Positions 31,842 through 43,004 of a stretch of DNA of 64,000 nt are shown in pieces. The stretch spans positions 29,775 to 93,774 of the forward strand of contig WHVA01000451.1 in the NCBI GenBank assembly GCA_015179125.1. The letters are read 5' to 3'. Below the pieces are notes generated by a model, which was not told the DNA's origin, ran no database searches, and was given only the letters and a program-made list of their open reading frames with translations. This stretch comes from Gautieria morchelliformis. Lineage: Eukaryota > Basidiomycota > Agaricomycetes > Gomphales > Gomphaceae. A program made the translations under genes and the position numbers. Positions within the stretch are counted from its first letter, which is position 1, and every line of letters starts with the position of its first letter.

Positions 31842-32215
31842 GATGGACGGTAAAACGAAAGACTAGTATTATTTTACTTCGCTTTTTCTAATGGGCTCAA
31901 CCCATGACGACACTGATGTCATGGTGGCTTTCACACTCAGGCCGTCTCCGACTAATTGAATCTATCTCCGACCTCTTTTGTAGATTTACTGTGATCATAG
32001 GTAGTTTGTCCTTGCATTTCTAACATCGATACGGCATTGTATTGTGAGCGGTAATATTGGCCCCTGATGTCACCGCTACGCCGAACATCCGAAGAGGTAA
32101 TTTTGCAAATCTCACTTCATCAAGCTCTGATCCCAACTCACCGATGTTCCCGGGCAGTGTGTATTGCAATTGTGAATGGGATATCCAACCACATGGATAA
32201 ATTCCTGTGCATACA

Positions 32216-33945
32216 TCACATGACCCATTCTTGCCACTCTCGCACTTCTTCCTTGCGCTTCTCTACCGCACGCGCAACCCCGTCACCCCACACTACAGTT
32301 GGGTCCTTTACACCCTCTTTGAACTTCTTCCAGTGCATCTCTGCGTCTTTGAGCTCCATCACCACACAATTGCTCAGACTGAGGGGCTCGTTTAGATCCC
32401 ATCGTGTGAGCGTTGAGCGTGTCATTACGCTATGGGGTGGGATTATAGATCTACCGCCCCTGTGGAGGTCTTCGTAGATAAAGGCAACGTCGTCTTCGTC
32501 TAGAGGAAGTTTGCTGTGCAGAAAGAGGTTAGTACTGACCAAATTGAAAAGCGCATTGTCACCTACGTTTGATAATGGTCATTGCCAGAGAGCTTTGCCT
32601 CGTTCGCTGTGAGATCACGTAGCAGGCGATCGTACGTTTTGTATCGATTCTTGATGGGTAGTGGATTTACGATTGGTTTTCCGGCTAGCTCGCACACAAT
32701 GTATGTTGCAATGTTAAGACCAAAGATAGAGGGTAATGGGCCTGACAGCACAATAGTCAGATATCCACACTCCACAAGTGAAACACGCACCTATCACAGG
32801 CAAGATCCGCACTCGGAAGTCATCGAGCGCGCTTAGTTCGTTAACTTTACCTTTCTTGAATTCGTCCTCCGGAAGGGGTAGAAGCTTGACATCACTCGGC
32901 GTTTCAGTGGAATAGACAACGGGAATACCCGTTGTCACCCCTAATGAACGCAACCTACGGCGTACCGAGCGTGCAAGAGGGTCATACACCGTGTAGGAAA
33001 TATCGCTAAAACGTTATTTGTATCAGCAGTCTATCGAAAGCAAAGGAGAGCGCGTGTGAGGCCGCAGTTTTGACTCGACATTGCCCCATCCACACGCACC
33101 TAATCTGAACACGGGTCGGGTCAGATTTTGCGCCAGCGCCCATGGCAGCGAAAACCTGGCCAGTCATTATTAGCATTTCGGGGGTTCAAGATGAGATGGA
33201 GGCTGACCTTAATTTTGTTATCGTGGCAGTATTTCAGCAGTTCGACTTTCGTAGCGATGTTGTCTATCGCATCTAAGATTTCTTTGGATTTAATCTAAGC
33301 CGTTTCACAACGGTCATATAGCTCACCAACCACCCAGTCAGCGCCTTCAAGCAATTGTTCACCGCCCTCATCCTTCCGCCAAATCTCTATTCTCGCGTCA
33401 ACCTGCACCCATTTCGCAACTTGTCTGATGGTTCTTTCCACGCACGTCACCTTCGGAGTCCCGACGTCTGACAACAGAGCAGTTGCATGTCGGTTGAGAG
33501 ACGATAGCGTAACGTAGTCAAAGTCGATCAATCTGATTTTGGAGACACCAGAGCGTGCCAGCATCAACGCTGCGTATGACCCCACTCCTCCGCAGCCCAC
33601 CACCACCACATGACCTCCCCGAACACGGGACATGGCCTCCTCACCGAAGAAAGCATAGTTACGCGCCAACTGCTCTCGGATGAGACCTTCGTCATAACCA
33701 TTCGACACTTGCGAGCTCGGGAGACTAGAGCTGCCTCCCTTCCATTTTTCAATTTGATCTTCAAGCTGGACAGATTGGAGTAAGGCTTCGGACTTGGCTA
33801 GCGACCTGGCTGCATCTAAGTCGAGTTCTCGTCGTTTCTGGCGACGTGACATTGTTTGGTAGGCAGTCACTACACCGAACGTTGCCAGAGAGGCTGATAC
33901 AGCCGTAATAACCAGTCTCCACCGCTGTGACTCCATGGTCGCCAT
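32216..33945 (-). CDS. tRNA threonylcarbamoyladenosine dehydratase, TcdA/Tcd1-Tcd2 family
   Basis: Six exons: 33945-33327, 33272-33208, 33155-33100, 33005-32791, 32741-32567, 32513-32216; 475 aa with consistent phases. An N-terminal hydrophobic segment (WRLVITAVSASLATFGVVTA) is followed by the E1-like adenylation fold. Recognisable parts are GHVVVVGCGGVGSYAALMLA (nucleotide loop), IRLIDFDYVTLSSLNRHATA, then VVDAIDNIATKVELLKYCHD across a splice and VFAAMGAGAKSDPTRVQISD. The fungal C-terminal extension ends VEKRKEEVREWQEWVM. In yeast, Tcd1 and Tcd2 sit at the mitochondrial outer membrane and dehydrate t6A to its cyclic form at position 37 of ANN-decoding tRNAs using ATP. The membrane segment here fits that location. 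All expected motifs are present, so it is likely active. Confidence 0.92.
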
Positions 33946-36900
33946 CCCGTATGCCGCGTGCCTCTGATGTCACACCCCTCGTCACGGCGTCTAACGACCA
34001 CTGCCTAGAATCCATTACGGTAAAATAATACTCTAAGTATATGTTCTGATTCGTCGAGGTTACTGCCAGGAATTCAAAGCCTTTGGCTCGACTACCAGTA
34101 CATGTTGGAAGGCGGAGCGTTTCTCCACAACAGAAGGCACAAACAGAATTCCAAACCTGAAAAGTATAAAATTGTATGAGGTGGATATACTAATTGCAGA
34201 CAAGAAACCAGAAGTATCGGTGTACGATAGAGCCAAGTCACGACAAGAGCGCACGCTCCGCACAGCTGCTCCTAACCCCACGTTACTTGGAGTAAAATCT
34301 AGGCTGCTGTGCTCACCAGGACGTACCTTCAATCTGCAAGTTGCAGACACAGTATCCTGACACGGCGGAGCAGTGAGTACGCCCAGACAAACGTATATAC
34401 GACGAAGGACCGGCGAAACGAGGCAAAGTACGGCACTTGCCTGAAATTGCTGGCCATCGGGCAGGTGAAACGAACAGACGAGCTCGGGAGAAGACGTTTA
34501 ACACAGAGAGCGACGCGAAGGTGATGTAGCTTTCACCACTATCTAGAAGATCCATCATCGCCCGTAAAAGAGCATAGAGCTGCTAGCGAAAGCGAAGCTA
34601 TATCTTTTTCTACGCCATGAATAGATAATGCCTCCAATGCCTTGGGAAACTAGGCAAGGGAGGGATAAGGTCCTGGCGGTTGTTAAGAAAAGAAAAGACG
34701 CCCACTGCAAACAAAGCCATATATTGGTGTGGAATCGGAGATGGAATCCGCTCCGAGTCTGCCTCCCTCCCTCCAGTTACTCTGCAAACAGTGTAAAAAA
34801 TGCTAGGATCGTAGTAAAGAACGGTAGCGTGCACATGTTTAACCGTGATATGTTGCAGTAATGTGAATTGATTCTCATGCTAAGTGTTGCATCGGTCAGT
34901 AAAGCTCGATCGGCCGCACGGCTCGCTCTACTTAGGTGTCACTATATCGACCACAGAATATGATTCTTTTTCTAAGTTTTCGATTCTCAAGTGGAAATTG
35001 GCTATTTTATAGCCTTTGCTCCACTCGAAAGGCTCGGGCGACGGAGACACGGCATGCATAGTTCAACCAACAACGAACAAACTGCACTAGGAATAATAAG
35101 GTAAAACACAACGTCGAATCTTCTGTGGCTTTACTTCTCGAACACCTCGGCAGTCCTTGGGTGTTTGAGATTAGCAAGACGGCCTTCACGTATCGAGCCG
35201 AAGCATCGCCCTACATTTCCATCCCAACGTGAGATAGGACAAACGTTAAGTCGTCACTCCAACTCTTTACAGAAATGGTCTATGATACTCATACACGGAC
35301 TAATGGGCCAACAACCCCACAGATAACTGACAAATCCCCGTGAAAAATGTCTACTGAAGACTTGTCCAATTGAGCGAGGCGGAAGGTTGACCGCCTCGGT
35401 ACGGTTATATATTTTCCAGTCCTCTCACATGCCTTCGGGTTCACATCACGATAGGTAGACGATGGATACGTTTATGGCTTCGCCCATCGCGAATCCTCCT
35501 GGTGCATCTCTAACATGATTCATTCATAAAACTGGATGCGGCCGGACAACGTAGCTGGGAACGTTCTAAGAGAAAGGTTCCAATAAGTACACCATCAATC
35601 TCATCGCCGATTCGAAAGGAGGAACATCGGGACTTTACAACATCCGGCCACATACTGGACACTGCTCATGGGCACTTGAAACTTGAATGCAAACAGGTAC
35701 GCTGTGGAGATTGTGCCACTATTACACGTCTTGTTTTCAGCATCCCCGGGTGTCCTCAACAGTTAGGACGAAAGTGCTTGCTTATCACCAGATCAAAATT
35801 AACAAATTTTTACAACGTCAGAGATATACCGCTGCGGCAAAGTAAAGAAGAAACGGAAGGCAAGGAGCGATTGAGAAAGCAGGCGTAAAGTTGGAGCCCC
35901 ACCATGAGACAGTTGCGATTTGCATGGGTTTACTTAGAGAGCTGAGACGGTATAAAACGGCGTGTGGCCTCGGCCTTTGGCTCTGCGTTTGACCCTCACC
36001 AGGCTGTATTCATGTTGAGTGTTTGGATGGCCTAGCCCACACGTCCCATGCGAGGCGATGCATTTGGGTTGATGAAGCGGAACCTCTTCAGGTGTCCGTG
36101 TCAGGGCCTCGACAAATCCGTCAAAACATGGCAGAGGGACGTGAGCGGTGGATATGGCTCTACCCGTAATGGTGGCTCCTCTACCACCGTCTAGAACTCT
36201 CCTCGCTGGGAGATCAATGAGCGGGACCATACACTGCAAGAGAGTTAGAGATGGACGCACACGTTGTTTTTGCTGACCAGGCTGCTTGGCGAATGACTCA
36301 CTCGTTGTGAGCCATTTTTTTATTGTCTGTTACAAAGTTATCAGCGTATTAAAGATCGATAGATTTCATTTAAATCAGCGCAAGCAGCGCCAAATCAGGA
36401 CATGATACACCCAGGCAGCAGAGAAATAGGAGGATCGGGCTAGTGAGCAGAACCAGGCAAACTTACTTTATGTGCGGCTGTGAGTTTGACTTCGAATATG
36501 ATCCTGATTGCCTCCAGGATATCGCCGAGCTGGAGTCGCCATGACGGCGGTCCTAAGATCGCCGCAGTTATGATAACTTCTAATGAGTCTGCGGATGACA
36601 GGCTGGCGGATTTCTTCAGGCTGTCCATCCTCACAGATTTTCGCTGGCGCAGTGCACGGGCTAATGTGGTCAGCTGTGGTCACCGAGCTAATGAGATGAC
36701 AATTACTCACTGTTGTTTTGCCTACGGCGGAACTCCTCAGCAAGATCTTCCGCCGGGTAGTACTCATGGTACATCCGACGCGGCGTCGCGATTGTGCATA
36801 ACGACTCGAAGTCTTGACCAAGTCAATAGTCAAGGGCTTCCCTAAGCACTACACCGATTGGCGGTAAGGAGGTGGAGGTGGCAGGTGGTTCCATCTGTAG

Positions 36901-38880
36901 ATGTGAGATGTGCTGTGAGTGGAAGGAAGCGATTCAAAGCACACAAGAGTCAACAACAGGGATGAAGAGCAGCGAGGATCAGGAGTAGTTTGAGTGGAGG
37001 ATGGTATAACCATAATGCGCACGCCATTCCCGAGCGCATGGCCACCAGCGACGCGTGTGCACATATAATTTGTAAAGGTCGGCGCATCCTCAACTGCCAC
37101 ACCAGTGAAGGTATTGACATCAGATTGATATAAGAACTGGTGGAGGGGGAACAGGCGGTGCTAGGAGAGAAGATACAAGTACCGTCCTTATATTCTCCAA
37201 TGGGGACGGATGGCGCATGGCGTGGCAATTCAAGAAGTTGGCCAAATAAATTAAAGCCAAATGAGGAAAATTAATACACAATCACGTAGCCGAACCTTGC
37301 CAATGCCGCGCCAGGAGAACAATGGGCAGGGCCATACACTGTGAGACGGTTAAATATGAACGTAACGCTATAGCCATACATCATAAATGGTTTGTGGGGC
37401 TGTCTTCTGTACTTGCAAAAGAGCTACCGGTTCGGAATTGCAGCGAATGCGCTCACAGGAAATGTAGATTTGATCCTAACCACATAATAGCACAGAACAC
37501 GGCTACTCGACTGGGAATCCTGCTCCATGGAAGAGTATAGTCGATGGTCCTGTATTCATTCGCTGGGCGCTGATCTCGTAAGTGTATTTGTACGCTCGGA
37601 GGCTGGGAGGAAAGAGGCTCGATCTCTAGTATCGGAAGAAATGGATCACAGCAAAGCTAAAGCACGATCCGGCAAGGGGAAAGACCCGCCCATGCCAAGG
37701 AGACACCTCGGAACGCAAATACTATTCCAGCTCCAAATTCACAGCCTCCTTCTCCCAAACTTGTCGTACAAGGGGGAAGCCCCGCACCAAACCCATTCGG
37801 AATAGAGCTGTAATGACCCAGAACAGTTTGACTGGAATATCGGTAGCGAGGAGGACACTCACGCAGACTGTAGGTCGCTATTCCCAACTTAGAGATAACA
37901 CGATAGGAAGTCCAGAGTCACCTGGCGTCACGTGACATTTTTGAGCGGTACGCAAAGAGGCGCATCCACAGCGGGGAGAAAAAAAGTGGCTACCTGGGGC
38001 TCGAACGCCCATCCTCGCACACGAGGTGTCACGCGCAGGACTGAGTTCGAAGGGAAAAGTGATTAGATTACTATCTACTCGGTGAGTACCTAGCACTACG
38101 CACCTGAGTTCGAAGGGAAAAGTGATACGAACTCAGACTACCATATTGGGTGACTGCATCACGTGATCTCGCGCGAGTAGCACGCGAGTAACAGCGCGAG
38201 TAGCACGCGAGTAACACGAGGGTGACGCTGCTTGAATCCGAGCCGTACCCAGTATCTTCACCTAGCAGGGCAGCCATGACACTTTGTCCAACATGGTCTA
38301 TATATGTGCTCGGCCTCCCGCATGCAAACACAGCGACCGCGCTCTGGTGTCACTTCGGTCTTCTGCACACTGTAGGAAGAATAAGCGCTATATTTCAGTT
38401 CCGCTTGCACTACAGCTAAATTACAGTACCGACTTGTACTGAAATTTAGTCCCCAAAAAATAATTTCACAGAGCACTAAAAATCAGTACTATACAAGTAC
38501 TGAAATTTAAGTACAGGACAAAATGCAAAGTCAAACAGTACAGTACCAATGACCAATGAATTATCTTTTCTACCTAATCATGATCAATCTCCGGGTCCAC
38601 AAACACCGTCTTCGAAATCGCCGCTTCTGTCCACTGCAGACGGCTGCTTGTGTACGCGTCACTGCTTTTTTTCCGCAAGTCTTTTGATTCTCCGCTTTAA
38701 TAGCCTTCCTTCCTCAACCCCATTGCAAGCGCATACATCTGCTGCCTTGGGTGGATCAACACACCGGTGCTGAGACACGCGGAATCCGCCATCGACGCTA
38801 AACTATTCTCTGACTCTGACAGACGTCCTCGACAACTTTAGCACGACACCTCGGGAGTGACGTGGATGAGGGAGGTCGAT
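33946..38880. other. Nearly 5 kb without a gene I can name
   Basis: Some minus-strand frames look exon-like: 34072-34169 (FGILFVPSVVEKRSAFQHVL), 34430-34555 (DLLDSGESYITFASLSVLNV), 35934-36260 (CMVPLIDLPARRVLDGGRGA, HVPLPCFDGFVEALTRTPEE) and 36440-36640 (SADSLEVIITAAILGPPSWR). I could not join them or match them to a family. The rest of the stretch holds short repeats described separately. Confidence 0.3.
38041..38126 (+). repeat. 23-bp direct repeat pair
   Basis: CTGAGTTCGAAGGGAAAAGT followed by GAT occurs at 38041-38063 and 38104-38126. Next to it (37978-38030) lies a sequence that on the minus strand reads GGGCGTTCGAGCCCCAGG, then TAGCCAC and seven T, resembling the 3' half of a tRNA with a Pol III terminator. 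Confidence 0.6.
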
Positions 38881-39040
38881 CTTGGAAGATTTGGGTGGGT
38901 ACATCTTTGTCCCCTTTTTGATTATTCGGGGCATTGGGGTGCTGACCGGCCTTTGCATTCTCCACTCGACACCCATCACTTTCTTTTCTCGTCACTTTCT
39001 TTTCTCTTTCTCATACTCTACACATTCTCTTAGCTCAAAC
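38881..39040 (+). promoter_or_regulatory. Pyrimidine-rich leader before xylulokinase exon
   Basis: A CT-rich tract (38975-39035, with TTTCTTTTCTCGTCACTTTC) ends at AAACATG, a layout common for fungal core promoters and 5' UTRs. The exon it serves is truncated, so this is probably a relic. Confidence 0.4.
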
Positions 39041-39192
39041 ATGCTTTCCAAGACGCCCCCAGCTGGTAAACCCACCCATTTTCTTGGTCTCGAGTTGGCA
39101 ACCGAGCAGCTGTGCGCTGTTGTCGCCGACGAGCAGCTCGACCTTGTCGCCGCTGAGGCGGTCTATTTTGACACTGACTTATCAGAGTATCA
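39041..39192 (+). pseudogene. First exon of a D-xylulose kinase (FGGY family)
   Basis: Encodes MLSKTPPAGKPTHFLGLELA, TEQLCAVVADEQLDLVAAEA and VYFDTDLSEY, the phosphate-1 strand-loop of FGGY sugar kinases as found in fungal xylulokinases. It ends at a good donor (CA|GTAAGT). No following exon with xylulokinase sequence appears in the next kilobase; tandem repeats follow instead. I conclude that only exon 1 survived. Confidence 0.65.
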
Positions 39193-39439
39193 GTAAGTAG
39201 GACACCTCTCCGGGATCGCGCGAGCGTTGACTCTATCGGACTCGTCAGAACCCACGGTTTGATCCTTATCATTCTACGCACCTTCCACGTTGTGTGTTCG
39301 CAGTGGGCGCCCCTCTGCGGTCGCTACCAAACCATCGCGTACGAACTGTGACCTCTTATGTTTTTCTCTTCTTTCACTGATGGACATGACATTGTACTTA
39401 TAATCTTCGCAGCGACTGGTTGTGTCAGGGTTCACGCAT

Positions 39440-39625
39440 TTCCTTCCACAAGTTTCTATTTCCTTCCATGAGTTTCCGTTACCTTCCGTCAGTTTCCATA
39501 ACCTTCCGTCACATTCCGTCACATGTCACATTCTGTCACCTTCTGTCACATGTCACATTCTGTCACATTCTGTCACATGTCACATTCCGTCACCTTCCGT
39601 AACCTTCTACAAGTTTCCGTCTCCC
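39440..39625 (+). repeat. Minisatellite of TTCYGTCAC / CACATGTCA type
   Basis: Short imperfect units built from TTCCGTCA, TTCTGTCAC and ATGTCACA run for about 185 bp. A separate 20-bp repeat, TGAGGATACCCACTACACAG, follows at 39697-39716 and 39756-39775, and a (TTG)n tract at 39961-39977. Confidence 0.75.
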
Positions 39626-40379
39626 CTATTATGTAAGCCTTGCCAGCGCTATAAGACTGTAGCCCGTGTGGTGGCGTTTCCTCAGCTTGATCTCTGAGGA
39701 TACCCACTACACAGGCAAGTCCCCATGTATCTATCGTTGGTAGAGTTATAAACTGAGGATACCCACTACACAGTTGGTCATTGTCCTAGTATCGGCTCTT
39801 ATCTCCTTGAGTATCTTTGGTTGTGGCTTCGTCATTAGTGTTGCCCTCACAGGTTGTGACCCGCCCTATGGATGCTTCCTGTAGATGTACGGGCCATGGC
39901 CAATGAGTGGTATGTCATCTGTTCACCCCAGTGATAGCTTACTCAGCTTGTGTCCGGATTTTTGTTGTTGTTGTTGTTGCCGCTGTGTGTTCAGTCTCGG
40001 AGTCACCCACGCGGGCGTCGAGCAGGTGTGTCGTCTCCCCCATCCCCTGTCATCACGGACGCTGACCCCGCAGACCATGCTGCCACTCAGCTCATCCAAC
40101 ACGCCGACGTCGTGTTCTTCTCGTAAGCCACCGCGTCCCCCTGCGCCTGTGCCTGTGCATGTGCATCACCATGTACTTTGTACTGACCGCCGCGCAGGAA
40201 GCCCTACGCCCACACCATCGCCCCCGCCGCCTCCCCGCGCGCCTTCCTCAGCTCCATGTCCGCCCACGCTGCGCTGCACGCCCTCCTCGTCGCCGACTGG
40301 GGCACCCAGGGCGCCGTGCTCCTCAGCGTCCCCACGCGCAAGTACCTCCAGAGCTCCGGGTGGGTCGAGCCGTCCGGCC

Positions 40380-41869
40380 CCGCGTGTTTTGGAACCCGTT
40401 GAACTAAACGTAAAACTGTGGTGTTAAACACAGTTCTAAAGTTCAATCAGAGATTTGACTTTACAAGCACACGCAAGCTTCGAAACTATTTTAACGGAGA
40501 ACCCAATTAAGAAATTATACTCCGGTGAACAATCAGAATCAGTATTGGTACAGGAAGTGTAGCAATAGAGATTTAACTGAACATGTGTAGTTCTTAGATT
40601 GTGCAATACTTTGTGAGGTCAAAGAATGTTTATAGGCGTCCAAGGGTCCAGATACTTTAAGGGGGAAAGCTACCTAGAGTCTTAGGACCGCGGGTCGAGT
40701 GAATTAAAGACAACAATAATCCCCAAGACGTGAAAAGATAGTTCTGCGCTTGAACTCTTCCTCAGTTCAAGTATGTCACTATTCTTGTGGCTTTTCTGGT
40801 TTTCCAACTCAACAAACGTAGGATATTAACTCACTTACCCTGAGTTAGGTTAATATCTGCAGTGCGTTGATTGATCAAGAAAGATCAATTACTCAAAAGG
40901 CTATTAACCCACTTAACTCAGAGTTAAGTTAATAATCTATTGTGTGAATTGAATAACTAATAACCAAGTCTATTAGATCACTGCTCAGAGTGGCGTCTAA
41001 TGGTACAGGATTACTAATCAGTTACTCTTAGTAATGTTGCTGTTCACAGCGCGATTAGTCAGAGCCTGCTGCAATTAAAATAGAGCACTCTTGTACTTCT
41101 CAGAGCCAATCAGAGTTGCTGCAATCTTAGACTGTGGCCAAGTCAGTGAGCCAGTACTTTGGTACAAGGCTGTGTTGAAGTCACACTTCAGTTACTCAAG
41201 GTATGAGTGGTTTGGGTGAAAGATGATTGATTGCTTCACTGCTAAAACTGCAGGCTATTTATACTGCATCTATCTAGCTTATGTAACTACTGCCAGGAAC
41301 CTTGTAGAGGCTTCTACTACTGTGAAGAACCTTGTGGAAGCTTAGAGAAGCTTCAGGAAAGGTTTGGAAACTATTGGAAGGCTGTGGAAGGTTCTATTGC
41401 TATATTGGGTTAAAGTCACAGCTCTGTGACAGTAAAGCTAAGAGTATGTAAGAAACTCCCACGCTCATGTGATTATCATGTGACGAAGGAAAGTCATGTG
41501 ACTTCATGCTGGATTGAGGTCATGTGACTGTGTCACGTGATTGTCAGGTGACCGTAGATAATCAAGTGACTTTGAGGTCAGGTGATTGTCAGGTGACTGT
41601 AGATAATCAGGTGACTTTGAGGTCATGTGATTGTCAGGTGACTGTGGATGATCAGGTGACTTTGAGCTGTTTTGAGGTCATGTGATAGTCATGTGACCGT
41701 GGGGGATTCTTAGCTAAACTATCAAGAGATTGTTGTATCTTGTGGACCCAATGTGAGTGTAGCATAGAAATATTAATACAACCTTCCTTGAGGACATTTG
41801 AAACTAATTAACTACCTAGTAAATGTTCATAAATAGGTAGCTACTTTGTGGACGATCCCTAACACCGCG
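40380..41869 (-). mobile_element. Solo LTR with 5-bp target duplication CCGCG
   Basis: The LTR spans 40385-41864. On the plus strand it begins TGTTTTGGAACCC and ends CCCTAACA, with TGTT/AACA termini. It is flanked by CCGCG at 40380-40384 and 41865-41869. Its left end is the reverse complement of the GGGTYCCAAAACA end of the LTRs at 45.67 and 52.82 kb, so it belongs to the same superfamily in reverse orientation. Removing LTR and one CCGCG restores the host kinase frame. No internal retroviral genes, hence a solo LTR. Confidence 0.9.
41468..41700. promoter_or_regulatory. Array of about 15 TCANGTGA motifs inside the solo LTR
   Basis: Within about 235 bp I count fifteen octamers of the form TCA-N-GTGA (TCATGTGA, TCAGGTGA, one TCACGTGA, one TCAAGTGA). 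They are spaced 10-30 bp apart and carried by an imperfect repeat with GATAATCAGGTGACTTTGAG. The palindrome core CACGTG-like E-box is a classic fungal bHLH site; only one copy is exact. Confidence 0.7.
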
Positions 41870-42059
41870 TGGGACGCCGCCGTGGGCATGGGCGCGCTTG
41901 CGAGCGTGCCAACGGGCAGCGGCTTCTGGGAGGATGGCCGCCCGCGGAGCGGTGTCACTCTCACGGGGAGCGACACGTTGCAATGGACCGTGGGCGCCGT
42001 GCCCACGCAGGAGGCCCCAGCGACGCCTACACCTACGCGACAGTGGCACAGACGAATGA

Positions 42060-42900
42060 CGCCGCGATGTGGGCCCGCAAGATCACGGTGACGAGGGACA
42101 ACAGGAACGAGATGGGAACAAGGGGGCACGAGGGAAGAGTGAACGGGACAAGGGAGAGCGTGACGAGGCAGAGAGGGGAGACGGCAGAGGCGGCAAAGAC
42201 ACAGGACGAAGCTACACAGACGGTCCAGAGCATGACTCAGTCCCACACGGCATCCCCACACAACCCCGTGACGAATACTCACGAGCGCACGATGCGCATG
42301 AACGACGCGGCGACGGGGACACGCGAGGACGCGTCACAGAGACGCAACGCAGGGCAGGGAACACCCAAGAACACGCTGACGCGGGGGACAGCGGCACAGA
42401 CGAATGACGTTGCAGCACAGACCCACGAGATGATGGGGACAAAGGAGACAGGGACCAGGCAGAGGGATAGGGACAGAAAAGGGACAGAAGCGGCCAGAAA
42501 GACCAACGAGGACGCGACAGGGACACGCGAGATCACGGAGCCGGAGAGCCAGAGTGCCATCCACACAGCACCCCTAGATGACCCCGCAAAGCACACCCTT
42601 ATCGCCATGACCGCCACGACGACTCGCGAGCCCACAGCACTGACGAAAAACGCCGTGAAGCAGGCCCAGGAAACAAGGAACAAGGGGCCGAGGGAAAGGG
42701 AGACGAGGGGGATGGGAATGAGTGGCAGAGAGATGGTGAGGAGGGGGACAGCGGCGGCACAGGCGTTGAGGACTCAAGACGCAGCCACATGGACACCTGA
42801 TGACATGACAGGGCCCACAGCAACACCACACGACCCCATGACGAATACTCACGAGCGCACGACACGCACGAATGGCGCGGGTGCGGAGGGGGAGCCCCAG
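42060..42900. repeat. Purine-rich degenerate repeat block
   Basis: Roughly 800 bp of GACG/GGGACA/GAGA-rich sequence. A long plus frame (to 42969) rich in Thr, Arg, Glu and Asn passes through it, but it is low-complexity. The unit ATGACGAATACTCACGAGCG with following CACGA occurs at about 42272 and 42838 with similar flanks, which shows old tandem expansion. It sits where the C-terminal part of the kinase pseudogene should be. Confidence 0.55.
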
Positions 42901-43004
42901 TGCGCGCCGTCGGACGGCGACGCGGACTCGCAGCGCACCATCGCTCAAGACGGAGCGCTCGGCTTGTAGTGTCGTGTGTGTGGATGTCCCTTCCTATACG
43001 ATGC

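Larger units (their letters stand above)
39985..42060 (+). pseudogene. PfkB/ketohexokinase-like sugar kinase, split by a solo LTR
   Basis: Pieces in order: CVFSLGVTHAGVEQ (about 39988-40029), DHAATQLIQHADVVFFS (about 40076-40129), a 76-nt intron, then KPYAHTIAPAASPRAFLSSM, SAHAALHALLVADWGTQGAV and LLSVPTRKYLQSSGWVEPSG up to 40384. The LTR intervenes, and the same frame resumes at 41870 with WDAAVGMGALASVPTGSGFW and EDGRPRSGVTLTGSD. The DVVFFSK..Y and WG..G...L motifs are those of a PfkB-fold kinase similar to ketohexokinases. The C-terminal GAxD catalytic motif was not found; purine-rich repeat sequence stands in its place. The frame between the first two pieces is also not joinable. A metabolic gene killed by insertion and decay. 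Confidence 0.6.

Noticed and set aside
37975..38070. Possible tRNA gene
   Set aside because: The T-arm-like box and T-run are there, but acceptor and D arms do not pair and the T stem has mismatches.
39440..39625. CRISPR-like array
   Set aside because: Units are adjacent and imperfect, without unique spacers; the genome is fungal.
41869..42969. A 366-codon plus frame
   Set aside because: Only its start corresponds to the kinase pseudogene. The rest is low-complexity purine-rich repeat and not a believable protein.
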